Shown piece by piece: positions 7,347 through 14,270 of a stretch of DNA of 22,187 nucleotides. The notes under the pieces are model-generated. The model was given only the letters and a program-made list of their open reading frames with translations. It made no database searches and was not told the origin of the DNA. The translations under genes were made by a program, and so were the position numbers. Numbering within the stretch: position 1 is the stretch's first letter; each line of letters starts with the position of its first letter. This stretch comes from Fluviicola sp. (GTDB lineage Bacteria > Bacteroidota > Bacteroidia > Flavobacteriales_D > Crocinitomicaceae), in assembly GCF_030151805.1 (NCBI RefSeq), contig NZ_JASLCN010000309.1:1-22187 (forward strand), given 5' to 3'.

Positions 7347-8195
7347 ATGAATCAAGATTCCCTAAATCAACTGGTAGATTCTTTGACCCGGTCAGAATTG
7401 GGCCGGATTTCCAATACAGCAAGCGACGTTTCATCGCAAACAGATTATCTTTCAGGAACATTGGTGGTTCTGTTTGTTTTGGCTATCGTTGCTTCTCCGT
7501 TTATAATAAGCTATTTTTATGGAAGATCTGAGGCGAGCTGGGATAAAGGGATTATTCCGAAAGATTTTGAGCCGACAGAGCAAAATGTATTTGAAATCTT
7601 CATTGCCGCAGCGTGCGCGATAGTAGTAAGAGATTTGGATAATTATTATAGGAAATTCCCGTATATCGATAAGTTTCTTAGTGAAAATTTCGGAAGTGTT
7701 TATTATCATGCGGCCGAATCGTATGATTATTCCATGCGGCATATCGTCAAAATGGATTCTCTTGCGGATTGGTCCAATCAACATTTGTCTGAAGCGTTGC
7801 GGATTAAAATGATCAATTTTTTAGCCGGAATTGCAGCTTATGACGGCGGAATCAATGAGGATGAACAAAGATATCTTCTTGCTTTGATGTCGAAATTGGG
7901 ATTGAAGCTGAATAATTTTGATGCTGTTTACCGGGAAAAGATTACCCGGAAGAATGAACAGCGGTATCAGACCCGGCCAAATGCTTCTCAAATGGATCTT
8001 TTTTATAGTGTTTTGGGCCTGGAGAAAAGTGCTTCGATGGAAGAAGTGAAAGCGGCTTACCGCAGATTGGTCAAATTAACACATCCCGATCGTTTTGCAA
8101 AAGAATCACCGGAAGTTCAGAAACAAATGAGTGAGAAATTCCGTGAAATTCAGGCGGCTTACGAATCATTAACCTCCAAATTATCCAATAACTAA
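7347..8195 (+). CDS. DjlA-like membrane-anchored TerB/J-domain protein, paralog 2
   Basis: 282 residues. A polar N-terminus of about 35 residues precedes one transmembrane helix (about 36-58); a TerB-like helical region spans about 82-188 with the acidic turn AAYDGGINEDE, and the J-domain about 217-277 with HPD at 246-248. The post-membrane segment WDKGIIPKDF (65-74) matches WENGILPKNF of paralog 1, so these two are the closest pair although the kinase and DUF3820 genes lie between them. The longer N-terminus may be periplasmic. The start is two bases after the DUF3820 stop and the stop overlaps the next ATG by one base (TAATG), which suggests translational coupling with paralog 3. Confidence 0.85.
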   Translation: MNQDSLNQLVDSLTRSELGRISNTASDVSSQTDYLSGTLVVLFVLAIVASPFIISYFYGRSEASWDKGIIPKDFEPTEQNVFEIFIAAACAIVVRDLDNYYRKFPYIDKFLSENFGSVYYHAAESYDYSMRHIVKMDSLADWSNQHLSEALRIKMINFLAGIAAYDGGINEDEQRYLLALMSKLGLKLNNFDAVYREKITRKNEQRYQTRPNASQMDLFYSVLGLEKSASMEEVKAAYRRLVKLTHPDRFAKESPEVQKQMSEKFREIQAAYESLTSKLSNN

Positions 8196-9037
8196 TGAAC
8201 TTTTTCGTATTGCTGGATATTTCATCGGCTCAAGCTCAAAGGCTTGCGGAAGAAGAATTTGAACGAGAGAAACTGATTGAAACGGTAACCGGGCTTTCGC
8301 TTACCGCACTTATCATGGCTTACCCGACCTATTTGCTTATTCGCTATGCTTATTTCAAATTGAAGAAGGAATTCCGGTTTAAAACAAAATTCAATCCGTA
8401 TAATCACATTGATGCCCTGGTTTTGTTGAGTATGAATGTGTTGCGGACTCATCCGGAATGTTTTAAAGAGAAATGCGCTTATCTGAAAGGATATATCGTT
8501 TACCTGTATCCTGAAAACAATCGTTCGTTCCATGAATCACTTAAAATGGCTTATAATGACGTGTATCGTTCGGAATCAATTGTTCATTGGTTAAATCGTT
8601 TTCAATCTGAAGATGAGCGGAAAGATGTTGTTCGTTTTCTGATTCATATGGCTGCAGAGGATGGAGTAGTAGGTCCACGCGAGAAAGCCGAACTCGTGCG
8701 GATTATAGATGCTTTTGGATTGGCTCGCGAAGAGTGGATCAATTTGATGGAGAATATTAACCGGGCTTTTACCAAAAGACAGGAACGCTGGAAGAAAACG
8801 CACGATACCGGAACGGAAAGTTATCTTTCAGCTTTTATTGATAAATCACTGGATTATTTCGAATTAAAACGGGAGTCATTGAATGAAGATGTTTTGAGGA
8901 CGAAATACAAGAGACTGGTAAAAAAGTACCATCCTGACCGCCATCCGGGGGCTACTCCTGAAGAGCGAAAAGAATTGGAGGTAAAGTTCCAGGAACTTCA
9001 GTCGTATTATGATGAATTGCTTAAATTGGTGTCGTGA
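8195..9037 (+). CDS. DjlA-like membrane-anchored TerB/J-domain protein, paralog 3
   Basis: 280 residues, start overlapping the previous stop by one base. A charged N-terminal segment (about 15-29, rich in Glu) precedes a transmembrane helix at about 31-52 and the basic stretch KLKKEFRFK. The TerB-like region (about 72-180) has the turn AAEDGVVGPREK, the best match in the set to the acidic DG...E motif of TerB/DjlA. The J-domain (about 217-278) carries HPD at 246-248 in KKYHPDRHPG. It lacks the WxxGIxPKxF segment of paralogs 1 and 2, so it is an older divergence. The substrate is unknown; coupling to paralog 2 suggests equimolar synthesis, perhaps as a complex. Confidence 0.85.
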   Translation: MNFFVLLDISSAQAQRLAEEEFEREKLIETVTGLSLTALIMAYPTYLLIRYAYFKLKKEFRFKTKFNPYNHIDALVLLSMNVLRTHPECFKEKCAYLKGYIVYLYPENNRSFHESLKMAYNDVYRSESIVHWLNRFQSEDERKDVVRFLIHMAAEDGVVGPREKAELVRIIDAFGLAREEWINLMENINRAFTKRQERWKKTHDTGTESYLSAFIDKSLDYFELKRESLNEDVLRTKYKRLVKKYHPDRHPGATPEERKELEVKFQELQSYYDELLKLVS

Positions 9038-9112
9038 TTTTGAATGCGTTTATTGTTGAGATCAGAATGACTTTATGATAGTTTGCTTGCAGCAACTGTA
9101 TAATTGATTGAT

Positions 9113-9886
9113 ATGTTGGTTCTTGGGATTGTGTTTGTGTTGATTTTAGTATTGTCAATAGTCGTTTTGACTAAGAGACAGCTGAAGGATTCCAACGAGC
9201 GCAAAATCAGCTCTGAACTTGTTTTGAAAAGAAGTTTCCAACCTCCTTCCGGACCGAAAAGCGAGAAAATGATCTTCCAGATCTATGTTTTACTGGCTGC
9301 GTGGATGATGCGAAAGAACTCATTGAAACCTTTTGAAAAACAATCTTTTGTGGTGGTTTATATTCATGAAAAATTCAAGGTGGATTCACTGGTAATTGCG
9401 AATGAATTGGATTTGGTAAACGAAACTTCCATTCATGTGCGCAGTGTGGCGAATTGGATCGTTCAAAAGATGCCGGATTCCAAAGAGCGGGCAGATTTGA
9501 TTGATTTTTTGATTGATTTGGTTTTTGTAGACGGAGATATGATTGATCGCGAATTCACCGCGCTGATCCGTTTGGGGGAATTGATCGGTGTTCGTTCGAT
9601 GTATATTGAAAATAAAGTCATTGAATTCAGAAAACGCATTTTCGGTCAATCCAACAATGCCAGGTTGCATGAAATTGCAAATAGCGGAACGCGAAGAAAG
9701 TTTGCCCTTGCAATTTTAGATTTGAATCTCAATGCTACAGAAGAGCAGGTTAAAAAAAGATACCGTGCACTTGCTAAAAAATACCATCCTGATGGAAATT
9801 TAGATCTTTCAGAAGAGCAAAAAATGGAATATGCGCAGCGATTTTTAGAAATTCAGGATGCATATGAAGAGCTGATTTCCAATTAA
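9113..9886 (+). CDS. DjlA-like membrane-anchored TerB/J-domain protein, paralog 4
   Basis: 257 residues from ATG 9113; a TTG three codons upstream is in frame, but ATG puts the membrane helix right at the N-terminus (2-19), followed by KRQLK. The TerB-like part covers about 55-165 with turn FVDGDMIDRE. The J-domain (about 196-255) has HPD at 225-227, here followed by Gly rather than the usual Arg. A longer polar linker (20-53) separates membrane and TerB regions than in the other copies. The gap before it is 75 bp, so it may have a separate promoter: the sequence at 9045-9071 resembles that just upstream of the kinase gene. Confidence 0.83.
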   Translation: MLVLGIVFVLILVLSIVVLTKRQLKDSNERKISSELVLKRSFQPPSGPKSEKMIFQIYVLLAAWMMRKNSLKPFEKQSFVVVYIHEKFKVDSLVIANELDLVNETSIHVRSVANWIVQKMPDSKERADLIDFLIDLVFVDGDMIDREFTALIRLGELIGVRSMYIENKVIEFRKRIFGQSNNARLHEIANSGTRRKFALAILDLNLNATEEQVKKRYRALAKKYHPDGNLDLSEEQKMEYAQRFLEIQDAYEELISN

Positions 9887-10087
9887 TTTGCATTTTTTTA
9901 TTACAAATGTAATGCTACTTGTTTCGGGATTAATTTATTGAAAATCAATTTTTTAGTTGTGTTTACTTGTTTTGTTTATTTAATTTAAAATGAGGTGCTT
10001 TCTGTTTTTTTGAATTTATTTTGTAACCTAAAACAGAAAAGTAGCGTAAATGTGGTCAGTTGAATTGCATTTTAAGTTTTATATAAT

Positions 10088-10276
10088 ATGGAAAGCACAA
10101 TGATTAATAACGCAATAAGCTTGGCAAAAAATAAATTGGCACGCCACAAAGCTTTAGGAAAGAATAGTAGTTTGAGTATTGTTGAAGTTGCTCAATTGAT
10201 GGATTTGGTTACATTTGGTCCGGGTATGCCACAGGTTCAGAGCAGCATGCTTTTCTTCGGATATAGCTCGAATTAA
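10088..10276 (+). CDS. Small orphan protein (62 aa), own transcription unit
   Basis: 62 residues, not recognised. The N-terminal part (about 1-27) is basic and likely helical (ISLAKNKLARHKALGK). The middle (about 28-42) is hydrophobic (LSIVEVAQLMDLVTF) and the end is Gly/Pro/Ser- and aromatic-rich (FGPGMPQ, SSMLFFGYSSN). There is no signal peptide, cysteine or metal motif. That it is real is supported by a clean terminator 20 nt after the stop and about 200 bp of AT-rich upstream sequence with a 10-bp inverted repeat. It precedes an XRE regulator. It could be a secreted or modified peptide precursor or a small regulator; nothing in the sequence decides. Confidence 0.55.
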   Translation: MESTMINNAISLAKNKLARHKALGKNSSLSIVEVAQLMDLVTFGPGMPQVQSSMLFFGYSSN

Positions 10277-10296
10277 ACAGGAATAAAATAATACAG

Positions 10297-10331
10297 GGAA
10301 AGGATTGTCGTTTGGCAATCCTTTCTTTTTG
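10297..10331 (+). terminator. Rho-independent terminator of the 62-aa gene
   Basis: Perfect 9-bp stem AAAGGATTG (10299-10307) and CAATCCTTT (10316-10324), extendable by one G-C pair, with an 8-nt loop and T-run 10326-10330. Confidence 0.85.
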
Positions 10332-10341
10332 TTTTCAAATG

Positions 10342-10398
10342 TTACAAATGTGAATATTTAGAAAGTGTAAAATGTAACTCAAATAGTTTACATTTGTA
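10342..10398 (+). promoter_or_regulatory. Promoter/operator cluster of the XRE gene
   Basis: TACATTTG at 10389-10396 fits the -7 box and ends 5 nt before ATG 10402, so the mRNA should have almost no leader. TGTAA half-sites or their complement recur: TTACA 10342-10346, TGTAA 10366-10370, TGTAA 10373-10377 and TTTACA 10387-10392, some in inverted pairs. Overlap of half-sites with the -7 box suits negative autoregulation by the adjacent helix-turn-helix protein. Confidence 0.45.
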
Positions 10399-10401
10399 TC
10401 T

Positions 10402-10782
10402 ATGGAAATTAAAGATCGCTTGAGAATGATTATGGATTCGCATAAGCTGAATGCCGGTTCCTTTGCGGATAGGATAGGAGTGCAGCGTTCCAATGTAAGT
10501 CATGTTTTAAGCGGCCGGAATAAACCGGGTTTTGATTTCATTGAAAAGCTGCTGCTTGCTTTTCCGCGTGTATCTGCAGAATGGCTGTTTACAGGGAAAC
10601 AATCCTCATCTGATGCTGCAGAATCGACTGAATTTGTTGAAAAAGTCCAAAGTAAAGAGATGCAGGGCTCTTCGGATGAGGAGAAAGTCTCGTTACATGC
10701 TGAAGCAAACAAGAAAATCGTTAAAACACTGGTCTTTTACGAAGATTTCACCTTTGATGTATTTCTTCCTAATGAGAAATAA
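10402..10782 (+). CDS. XRE-family helix-turn-helix regulator
   Basis: 126 residues. Residues 1-65 form a Cro/CI-type helix-turn-helix: RLRMIMDSHKLNAGSFADRI, then GVQRSNVSHVLSGRNKPGFD with the recognition helix at about 27-36, then FIEKLLLAFPRVSAEWLFTG, as in phage-like repressors. The rest (66-126) is acidic and Ser/Glu-rich and ends in a hydrophobic stretch (KTLVFYEDFTFDVFLP); no peptidase or ligand-binding domain is recognisable. It is a likely DNA-binding repressor, possibly of its own promoter, given the half-sites upstream. There are no phage genes nearby. Its last 14 bases overlap the 3' end of mnmA on the opposite strand. Confidence 0.88.
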   Translation: MEIKDRLRMIMDSHKLNAGSFADRIGVQRSNVSHVLSGRNKPGFDFIEKLLLAFPRVSAEWLFTGKQSSSDAAESTEFVEKVQSKEMQGSSDEEKVSLHAEANKKIVKTLVFYEDFTFDVFLPNEK

Positions 10783-11947
10783 TTCCTGATCCTACCAATT
10801 CATCTTCAACATAAAGTGCTGCAAACTGCCCGGGAGCAATTCCGCGTTGTTTTTTATTGAATAGAATGTAAAAACCATCTTCCAGGCGTGTTAGTGTGCC
10901 TTTTTGAAGCGGCTGACGGTATCTGATTCTTACAGAAAATCCCTTTTGATCACCTGTTTTCATGGCGTACAACGGATTGATCCAGTGCATTTCATTGGTT
11001 TCAATCTTTAGGGCCCATTTGTTTAACCCCGGATGTTCGTCTTTTTGTCCGGAGTAAACAGTATTCGTTTCAGTGTCTATCCCGATTACAAACGATGGGT
11101 TTGGTCTTCCGCCAATATGAAGTCCTTTTCGTTGTCCGATGGTGTAATAATGCGCTCCGATATGCTTTTCGACCGTCGTTCCCATGGTGGGTGAGTAGAT
11201 GAATTCTTTGCTTAGATCTACCACATTTTCAAGGTTTACAGGGATGGATGAATAATTTAGAAATTGATCATCATTTTCATTGATTTCGATAATGTTACCG
11301 TGTTTTATCTGAAGTTTTTGTTGAAGAAATTCCGGAAGTGAAATCTTGCCTACAAAACAAAGTCCCTGAGAGTCTTTTTTCTCTGCTGTTACCAATCCGA
11401 TTTCTTTGGCAATGGCTCTCACTTCTGCTTTTTGCAGGTTTCCAATCGGGAACAGGGCCTTGGAAAGTTGTTCCTGGGATAACTGACACAAGAAGTAGGA
11501 TTGATCTTTATTCGGATCCAATCCTGCCAATAAGTGATGAATACCGTCTTCTGTAGTTGTTTTCCGGCAGTAATGACCGGTTGCAACATAGTCGGCGCCC
11601 AAATCAAGAGCAGCTTTTAAGAATACGTCGAATTTGATTTCGCGGTTGCATAAGACATCCGGATTCGGAGTTCTTCCGGCTTCGTATTCGGCAAACATGT
11701 AGTCTACAATGCGTTCTTTGTATTCTTTGCTTAAATCCAATACCTGGAAAGGAATTCCTAAGTGTTCCGCTACTAAAAGAGCGTCGTTACTGTCGTCGAT
11801 CCACGGGCAATCGTTTGAAAGTGTTACCGTTTCATCGTGCCAGTTGCGCATAAAAAGTCCAATAACTTCATATCCTTCCTGTTGAAGTAAATGTGCGGTA
11901 ACACTGGAGTCTACACCGCCTGATAAGCCTACGACCACTCTTTTCAT
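10769..11947 (-). CDS. mnmA: tRNA-specific 2-thiouridylase MnmA
   Basis: 392 residues. MnmA adenylates and thiolates U34 of tRNA-Lys, -Glu and -Gln, taking sulfur from a relay or desulfurase, and is important for decoding accuracy. The PP-loop SGGVDSS is at 9-15; the two catalytic cysteines, in DVLCNREIKF (C100) and QGLCFVG (C197), correspond to C102 and C199 of E. coli. The beta-barrel C-terminal domain follows (about 310-392) with FDxxQRGIAPGQ-like sequence NKKQRGIAPGQFAALY. The protein is cytosolic. It is transcribed convergently with the XRE gene and overlaps it by 14 bp. Its start is preceded by a -7 box only 4 nt upstream, so the mRNA is probably leaderless. Confidence 0.96.
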   Translation of the reverse strand: MKRVVVGLSGGVDSSVTAHLLQQEGYEVIGLFMRNWHDETVTLSNDCPWIDDSNDALLVAEHLGIPFQVLDLSKEYKERIVDYMFAEYEAGRTPNPDVLCNREIKFDVFLKAALDLGADYVATGHYCRKTTTEDGIHHLLAGLDPNKDQSYFLCQLSQEQLSKALFPIGNLQKAEVRAIAKEIGLVTAEKKDSQGLCFVGKISLPEFLQQKLQIKHGNIIEINENDDQFLNYSSIPVNLENVVDLSKEFIYSPTMGTTVEKHIGAHYYTIGQRKGLHIGGRPNPSFVIGIDTETNTVYSGQKDEHPGLNKWALKIETNEMHWINPLYAMKTGDQKGFSVRIRYRQPLQKGTLTRLEDGFYILFNKKQRGIAPGQFAALYVEDELVGSGIISH

Positions 11948-11951
11948 GGTG

Positions 11952-11959
11952 CAAATTTA
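11952..11959 (-). promoter_or_regulatory. Predicted -7 box of mnmA (TAAATTTG)
   Basis: Read on the minus strand, TAAATTTG (11959 down to 11952) matches TAnnTTTG and ends 4 nt before the mnmA ATG at 11947. No -33 TTG is seen at the expected distance. Confidence 0.5.
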
Positions 11960-12138
11960 CGAACTTTTAGAGCGTGTTTTTGGAAAAACGATTTCTTTCG
12001 AAAAATTAACAGTTACAAAAGTGAATGTAGAATTTATACATTTGTGAATTTTTGTTCCTGTAAGTTGTAAACTTTTCCAGGTCAAAATCGATGTGATTTC
12101 ATTTACATGTTGCGGACTCTTCTTAATAGTTCAGAAGT

Positions 12139-13302
12139 TTAGTGTTTCACGGCTTTAAAATCCAATGTCAACAGCGTGATTTGCTTGACTCTTTTTCCAT
12201 TGGATTTACCCGGCTGCCAACGAGGTAATTTTTCCATAATCGTTTTCACGGAGGATTGTATATTTTCTGCGTGCAAACCGGTAATATCCAGGAATTTTAT
12301 CATTCCGTCTTCGTTGACTTCGAAACGAATGGTGTAAGGACCCTCCAAAGGTGTGCGACCAGTGTAAAAAACACGGATGAAATCTGTTTCCAGTTTCCGG
12401 AAAAGTACCGCCTGTCCGCCGGGGTAATCTGCCAACTCTTCAACATAGGTCAGGAATACGGGTGGTGCTTCAAGAGGGACAGCTACATAGTCAATAACGG
12501 ATGAAAATTCAACTAAAGGTGTGTGTCGAACCGTTTTGATGAGTTTTCCTGTTTGATCGTATTCGCGCCATGTTTCACAAGGTTCTCCACCTTTGAGCCA
12601 GCTTTCTTTCAAAAGCACCCCTTTAACTGAATAATCTGCAATGTATTGAACGATCTGATTCTTTATTATGGTATCACATGAAAGGCGTTGAATTATGCCG
12701 TTGTTGTAATAGACAGCCTTGTATTCAGCACCATTTGTTGACGATACGGATTGTAAGAAGCCGGTTTCAGAATAATGGTATTCCCGGTTTTTCTGCTTTT
12801 TTAGTCGTAAAATACCCGATTCTGACCATTGTAATGAAAGGGAATCCTCATCATACAAATCTTTGTAATTAACGCCAGAAAGGATTCCTGTGGAATAAAA
12901 TGTCCAATGTGAAGCAAGTGAGGCTCTGTAATTGGCAAGATAAGTTTGAAGGTGGAATTGCTCTTTTACCCGGAAGCTGTCGATCCATAAAGTTGTTCCG
13001 TTTCCGTCTTTCATCACAAAACGTGGCGAATAAATCCGGGTACCGCTGGCGAGAAATGTACCGATTATTTGGTCTTGCCGGGAAAGAACAATACTATCTG
13101 GTCCTGTTTTCTGGAATTTTGTAACGGTGAGTCCCGATTGATCTGTCCAGGTTTGGAATTCAACACTCAGTTGTTTGACGGTTAACTGATAAGGAGTTCT
13201 TCTGTTCCAACGCGGTTTTTGAGGCGTTGATTGCCCAATTGTATAAAAGGAATATCCGGAAAGAAATAACACGGTTAGTATGTGATAAATAGATCGTAAC
13301 AT
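12139..13302 (-). CDS. Secreted protein with YwqK/MORN-like repeats and TonB-like C-terminus
   Basis: 387 residues. An N-terminal signal sequence (about 1-23, FYTIGQ before the cut) targets it to the envelope. Residues 133-257 hold about six degenerate repeats of the form aromatic-x3-G-x-[IL], for example WTFYSTGILSG, YHYSETGFL and REYDQTGKLIK, as in the YwqK/MORN-variant family. The last 95 residues (about 290-385) resemble the TonB C-terminal domain: YPGGQAVLFRKL, then YTIRFEVNEDG and RWQPGKSNGKRVKQ. A true energy transducer would have an uncleaved membrane anchor and Pro-rich linker, which I do not see, and no exbB/exbD genes are near. It is more likely a periplasmic or outer-membrane-associated protein of unknown role. 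Divergent from the gene at 13504. Confidence 0.72.
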   Translation of the reverse strand: MLRSIYHILTVLFLSGYSFYTIGQSTPQKPRWNRRTPYQLTVKQLSVEFQTWTDQSGLTVTKFQKTGPDSIVLSRQDQIIGTFLASGTRIYSPRFVMKDGNGTTLWIDSFRVKEQFHLQTYLANYRASLASHWTFYSTGILSGVNYKDLYDEDSLSLQWSESGILRLKKQKNREYHYSETGFLQSVSSTNGAEYKAVYYNNGIIQRLSCDTIIKNQIVQYIADYSVKGVLLKESWLKGGEPCETWREYDQTGKLIKTVRHTPLVEFSSVIDYVAVPLEAPPVFLTYVEELADYPGGQAVLFRKLETDFIRVFYTGRTPLEGPYTIRFEVNEDGMIKFLDITGLHAENIQSSVKTIMEKLPRWQPGKSNGKRVKQITLLTLDFKAVKH

Positions 13303-13330
13303 GTCATCATTTTTAAGTAAGATGCAGCAC

Positions 13331-13491
13331 TGACTTTTTTTCCATAGAATTACAAATTATTTTTCATTGCGAAGCTGTAAAAGCATTTCTTCGTGTTTCA
13401 GGCGGAAAATGATACTGAGTTCTTCTCATTTACAAATTTGTGTGAAACTCTAAATAATCGTTAACGGGAACAAAACCCTGAAAAAAAGTCA
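13331..13491. promoter_or_regulatory. Divergent intergenic region with a mirrored 12-bp motif
   Basis: TGACTTTTTTTC at 13331-13342 and its exact complement GAAAAAAAGTCA at 13480-13491 lie near the two divergent gene starts, so each gene carries the same motif in the same orientation, about 28 nt and 12 nt before its ATG. A -7-like TATTTTCG follows at 13492-13499. An ACAAATTTGT palindrome lies at about 13432-13441. The region may coordinate the two genes. Confidence 0.35.
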
Positions 13492-13503
13492 TATTTTCGT
13501 TTC

Positions 13504-14214
13504 ATGAAACTAATTGTTCCGGTTCTCTTGATGCTGTCAGGCACAATGTATGCGCAAGTTCCTTGTACCAAAGTCTGGTTAAAGGGAAAAGTGGAAGACA
13601 CTTTGGTTAAACATTCATTCCTGAATTTGATGGTTGTGAATACTTCTACTGGTGAAGGAGTTTTTGGTCAGCCAAACGGAACTTTCGGAGTATATGTCAG
13701 TAATAATGATTCCATTGTCTTGTCGGTGAAAGGTTACGAGCGTTATGGTTTTCGTGTGGTGGGAGATTCGAGCTGCCAGTTTGAAGTATATGCCGCTGTA
13801 GAGCGAAAGGCCCGCCAGATTGAAGAAGTGGTCATTAAACCTCTGAAATCTCTCCAGGAAATCAAGGAAGAGCGTGCAGATCTGGCAATGCGTGAAACAA
13901 GAACAATTACCGGATTGGAGGCATTTCAAAGCCCGATAACGGCATTGTATGAACGTTTTTCCAAAAGAGAACAGTCGAAGGCAATCGTTGCCAGGAAACA
14001 ATACGAAGATAAGAAAGAAGAGGTTGTACAGGAATTATTGCGTTTATACGTTTCGTATGATATCATCAAGCTTAAACCGGACGACTTTATTGATTTCATT
14101 CACTTCATGGCAATGGATGAGAACTTCCTGAAAACGGCTTCTGATATTGAATTGGTGACATATATCAAAGATAAGCTGGAGCATTATATGCTGATGCATC
14201 CGGAGAAAGAATAG
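13504..14214 (+). CDS. Exported protein with carboxypeptidase-regulatory-like (transthyretin) domain
   Basis: 236 residues. Signal peptide about 1-17 (MKLIVPVLLMLSGTMYA, cut before Gln18). Residues about 25-100 have the beta-sandwich pattern of carboxypeptidase-regulatory-like domains frequent in Bacteroidota envelope proteins: VWLKGKVEDT, FLNLMVVNTSTGEGVFGQPN and GTFGVYVSNNDSIVLSVKGY. The rest (about 105-236) is charged and helical with a coiled-coil tendency (IKEERADLAMRET, KQYEDKKEEVVQEL). It lacks a lipobox and TonB box, and no plug or barrel follows, so it is not a SusC-like receptor. It is probably periplasmic, with unknown partner. It is divergent from the YwqK/TonB-like gene and shares a mirrored 12-bp motif with it. 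Confidence 0.72.
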   Translation: MKLIVPVLLMLSGTMYAQVPCTKVWLKGKVEDTLVKHSFLNLMVVNTSTGEGVFGQPNGTFGVYVSNNDSIVLSVKGYERYGFRVVGDSSCQFEVYAAVERKARQIEEVVIKPLKSLQEIKEERADLAMRETRTITGLEAFQSPITALYERFSKREQSKAIVARKQYEDKKEEVVQELLRLYVSYDIIKLKPDDFIDFIHFMAMDENFLKTASDIELVTYIKDKLEHYMLMHPEKE

Positions 14215-14239
14215 GACTTCTGATTACGCTTGCTTTAGT

Positions 14240-14270
14240 GCTCAAAAATACAAATAGACATGTATCTATT
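14240..14270 (-). terminator. Weak terminator candidate for the ABC exporter gene
   Basis: A 6-bp stem (AATAGA 14253-14258 with TCTATT 14265-14270) is followed, on the minus strand, by a T-rich stretch (14240-14252). The stem is short and AT-rich, so termination here is uncertain. Confidence 0.3.

Noticed and set aside
9113..9115. TTG at 9104 as start of paralog 4
   Set aside because: It adds only three residues before an ATG that places the membrane helix at the N-terminus.
5022..9886. Tellurite-resistance (ter) operon because of TerB-like regions
   Set aside because: No TerC, TerD/E/Z or TerA homologs; the TerB-like part with an anchor and J-domain is the DjlA architecture.
10088..10276. 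RiPP/bacteriocin precursor
   Set aside because: Composition is suggestive, but there is no double-Gly leader site, no modifying enzyme and no dedicated peptidase-transporter nearby, so no functional claim is made.
10088..11947. Prophage remnant because of the CI-like XRE gene
   Set aside because: No integrase, excisionase, structural or lysis genes, and neighbours are chromosomal housekeeping genes.
12139..13302. Antitoxin of a toxin-antitoxin pair (YwqK label)
   Set aside because: A signal sequence and TonB-like domain indicate an envelope protein, and no toxin gene is adjacent.
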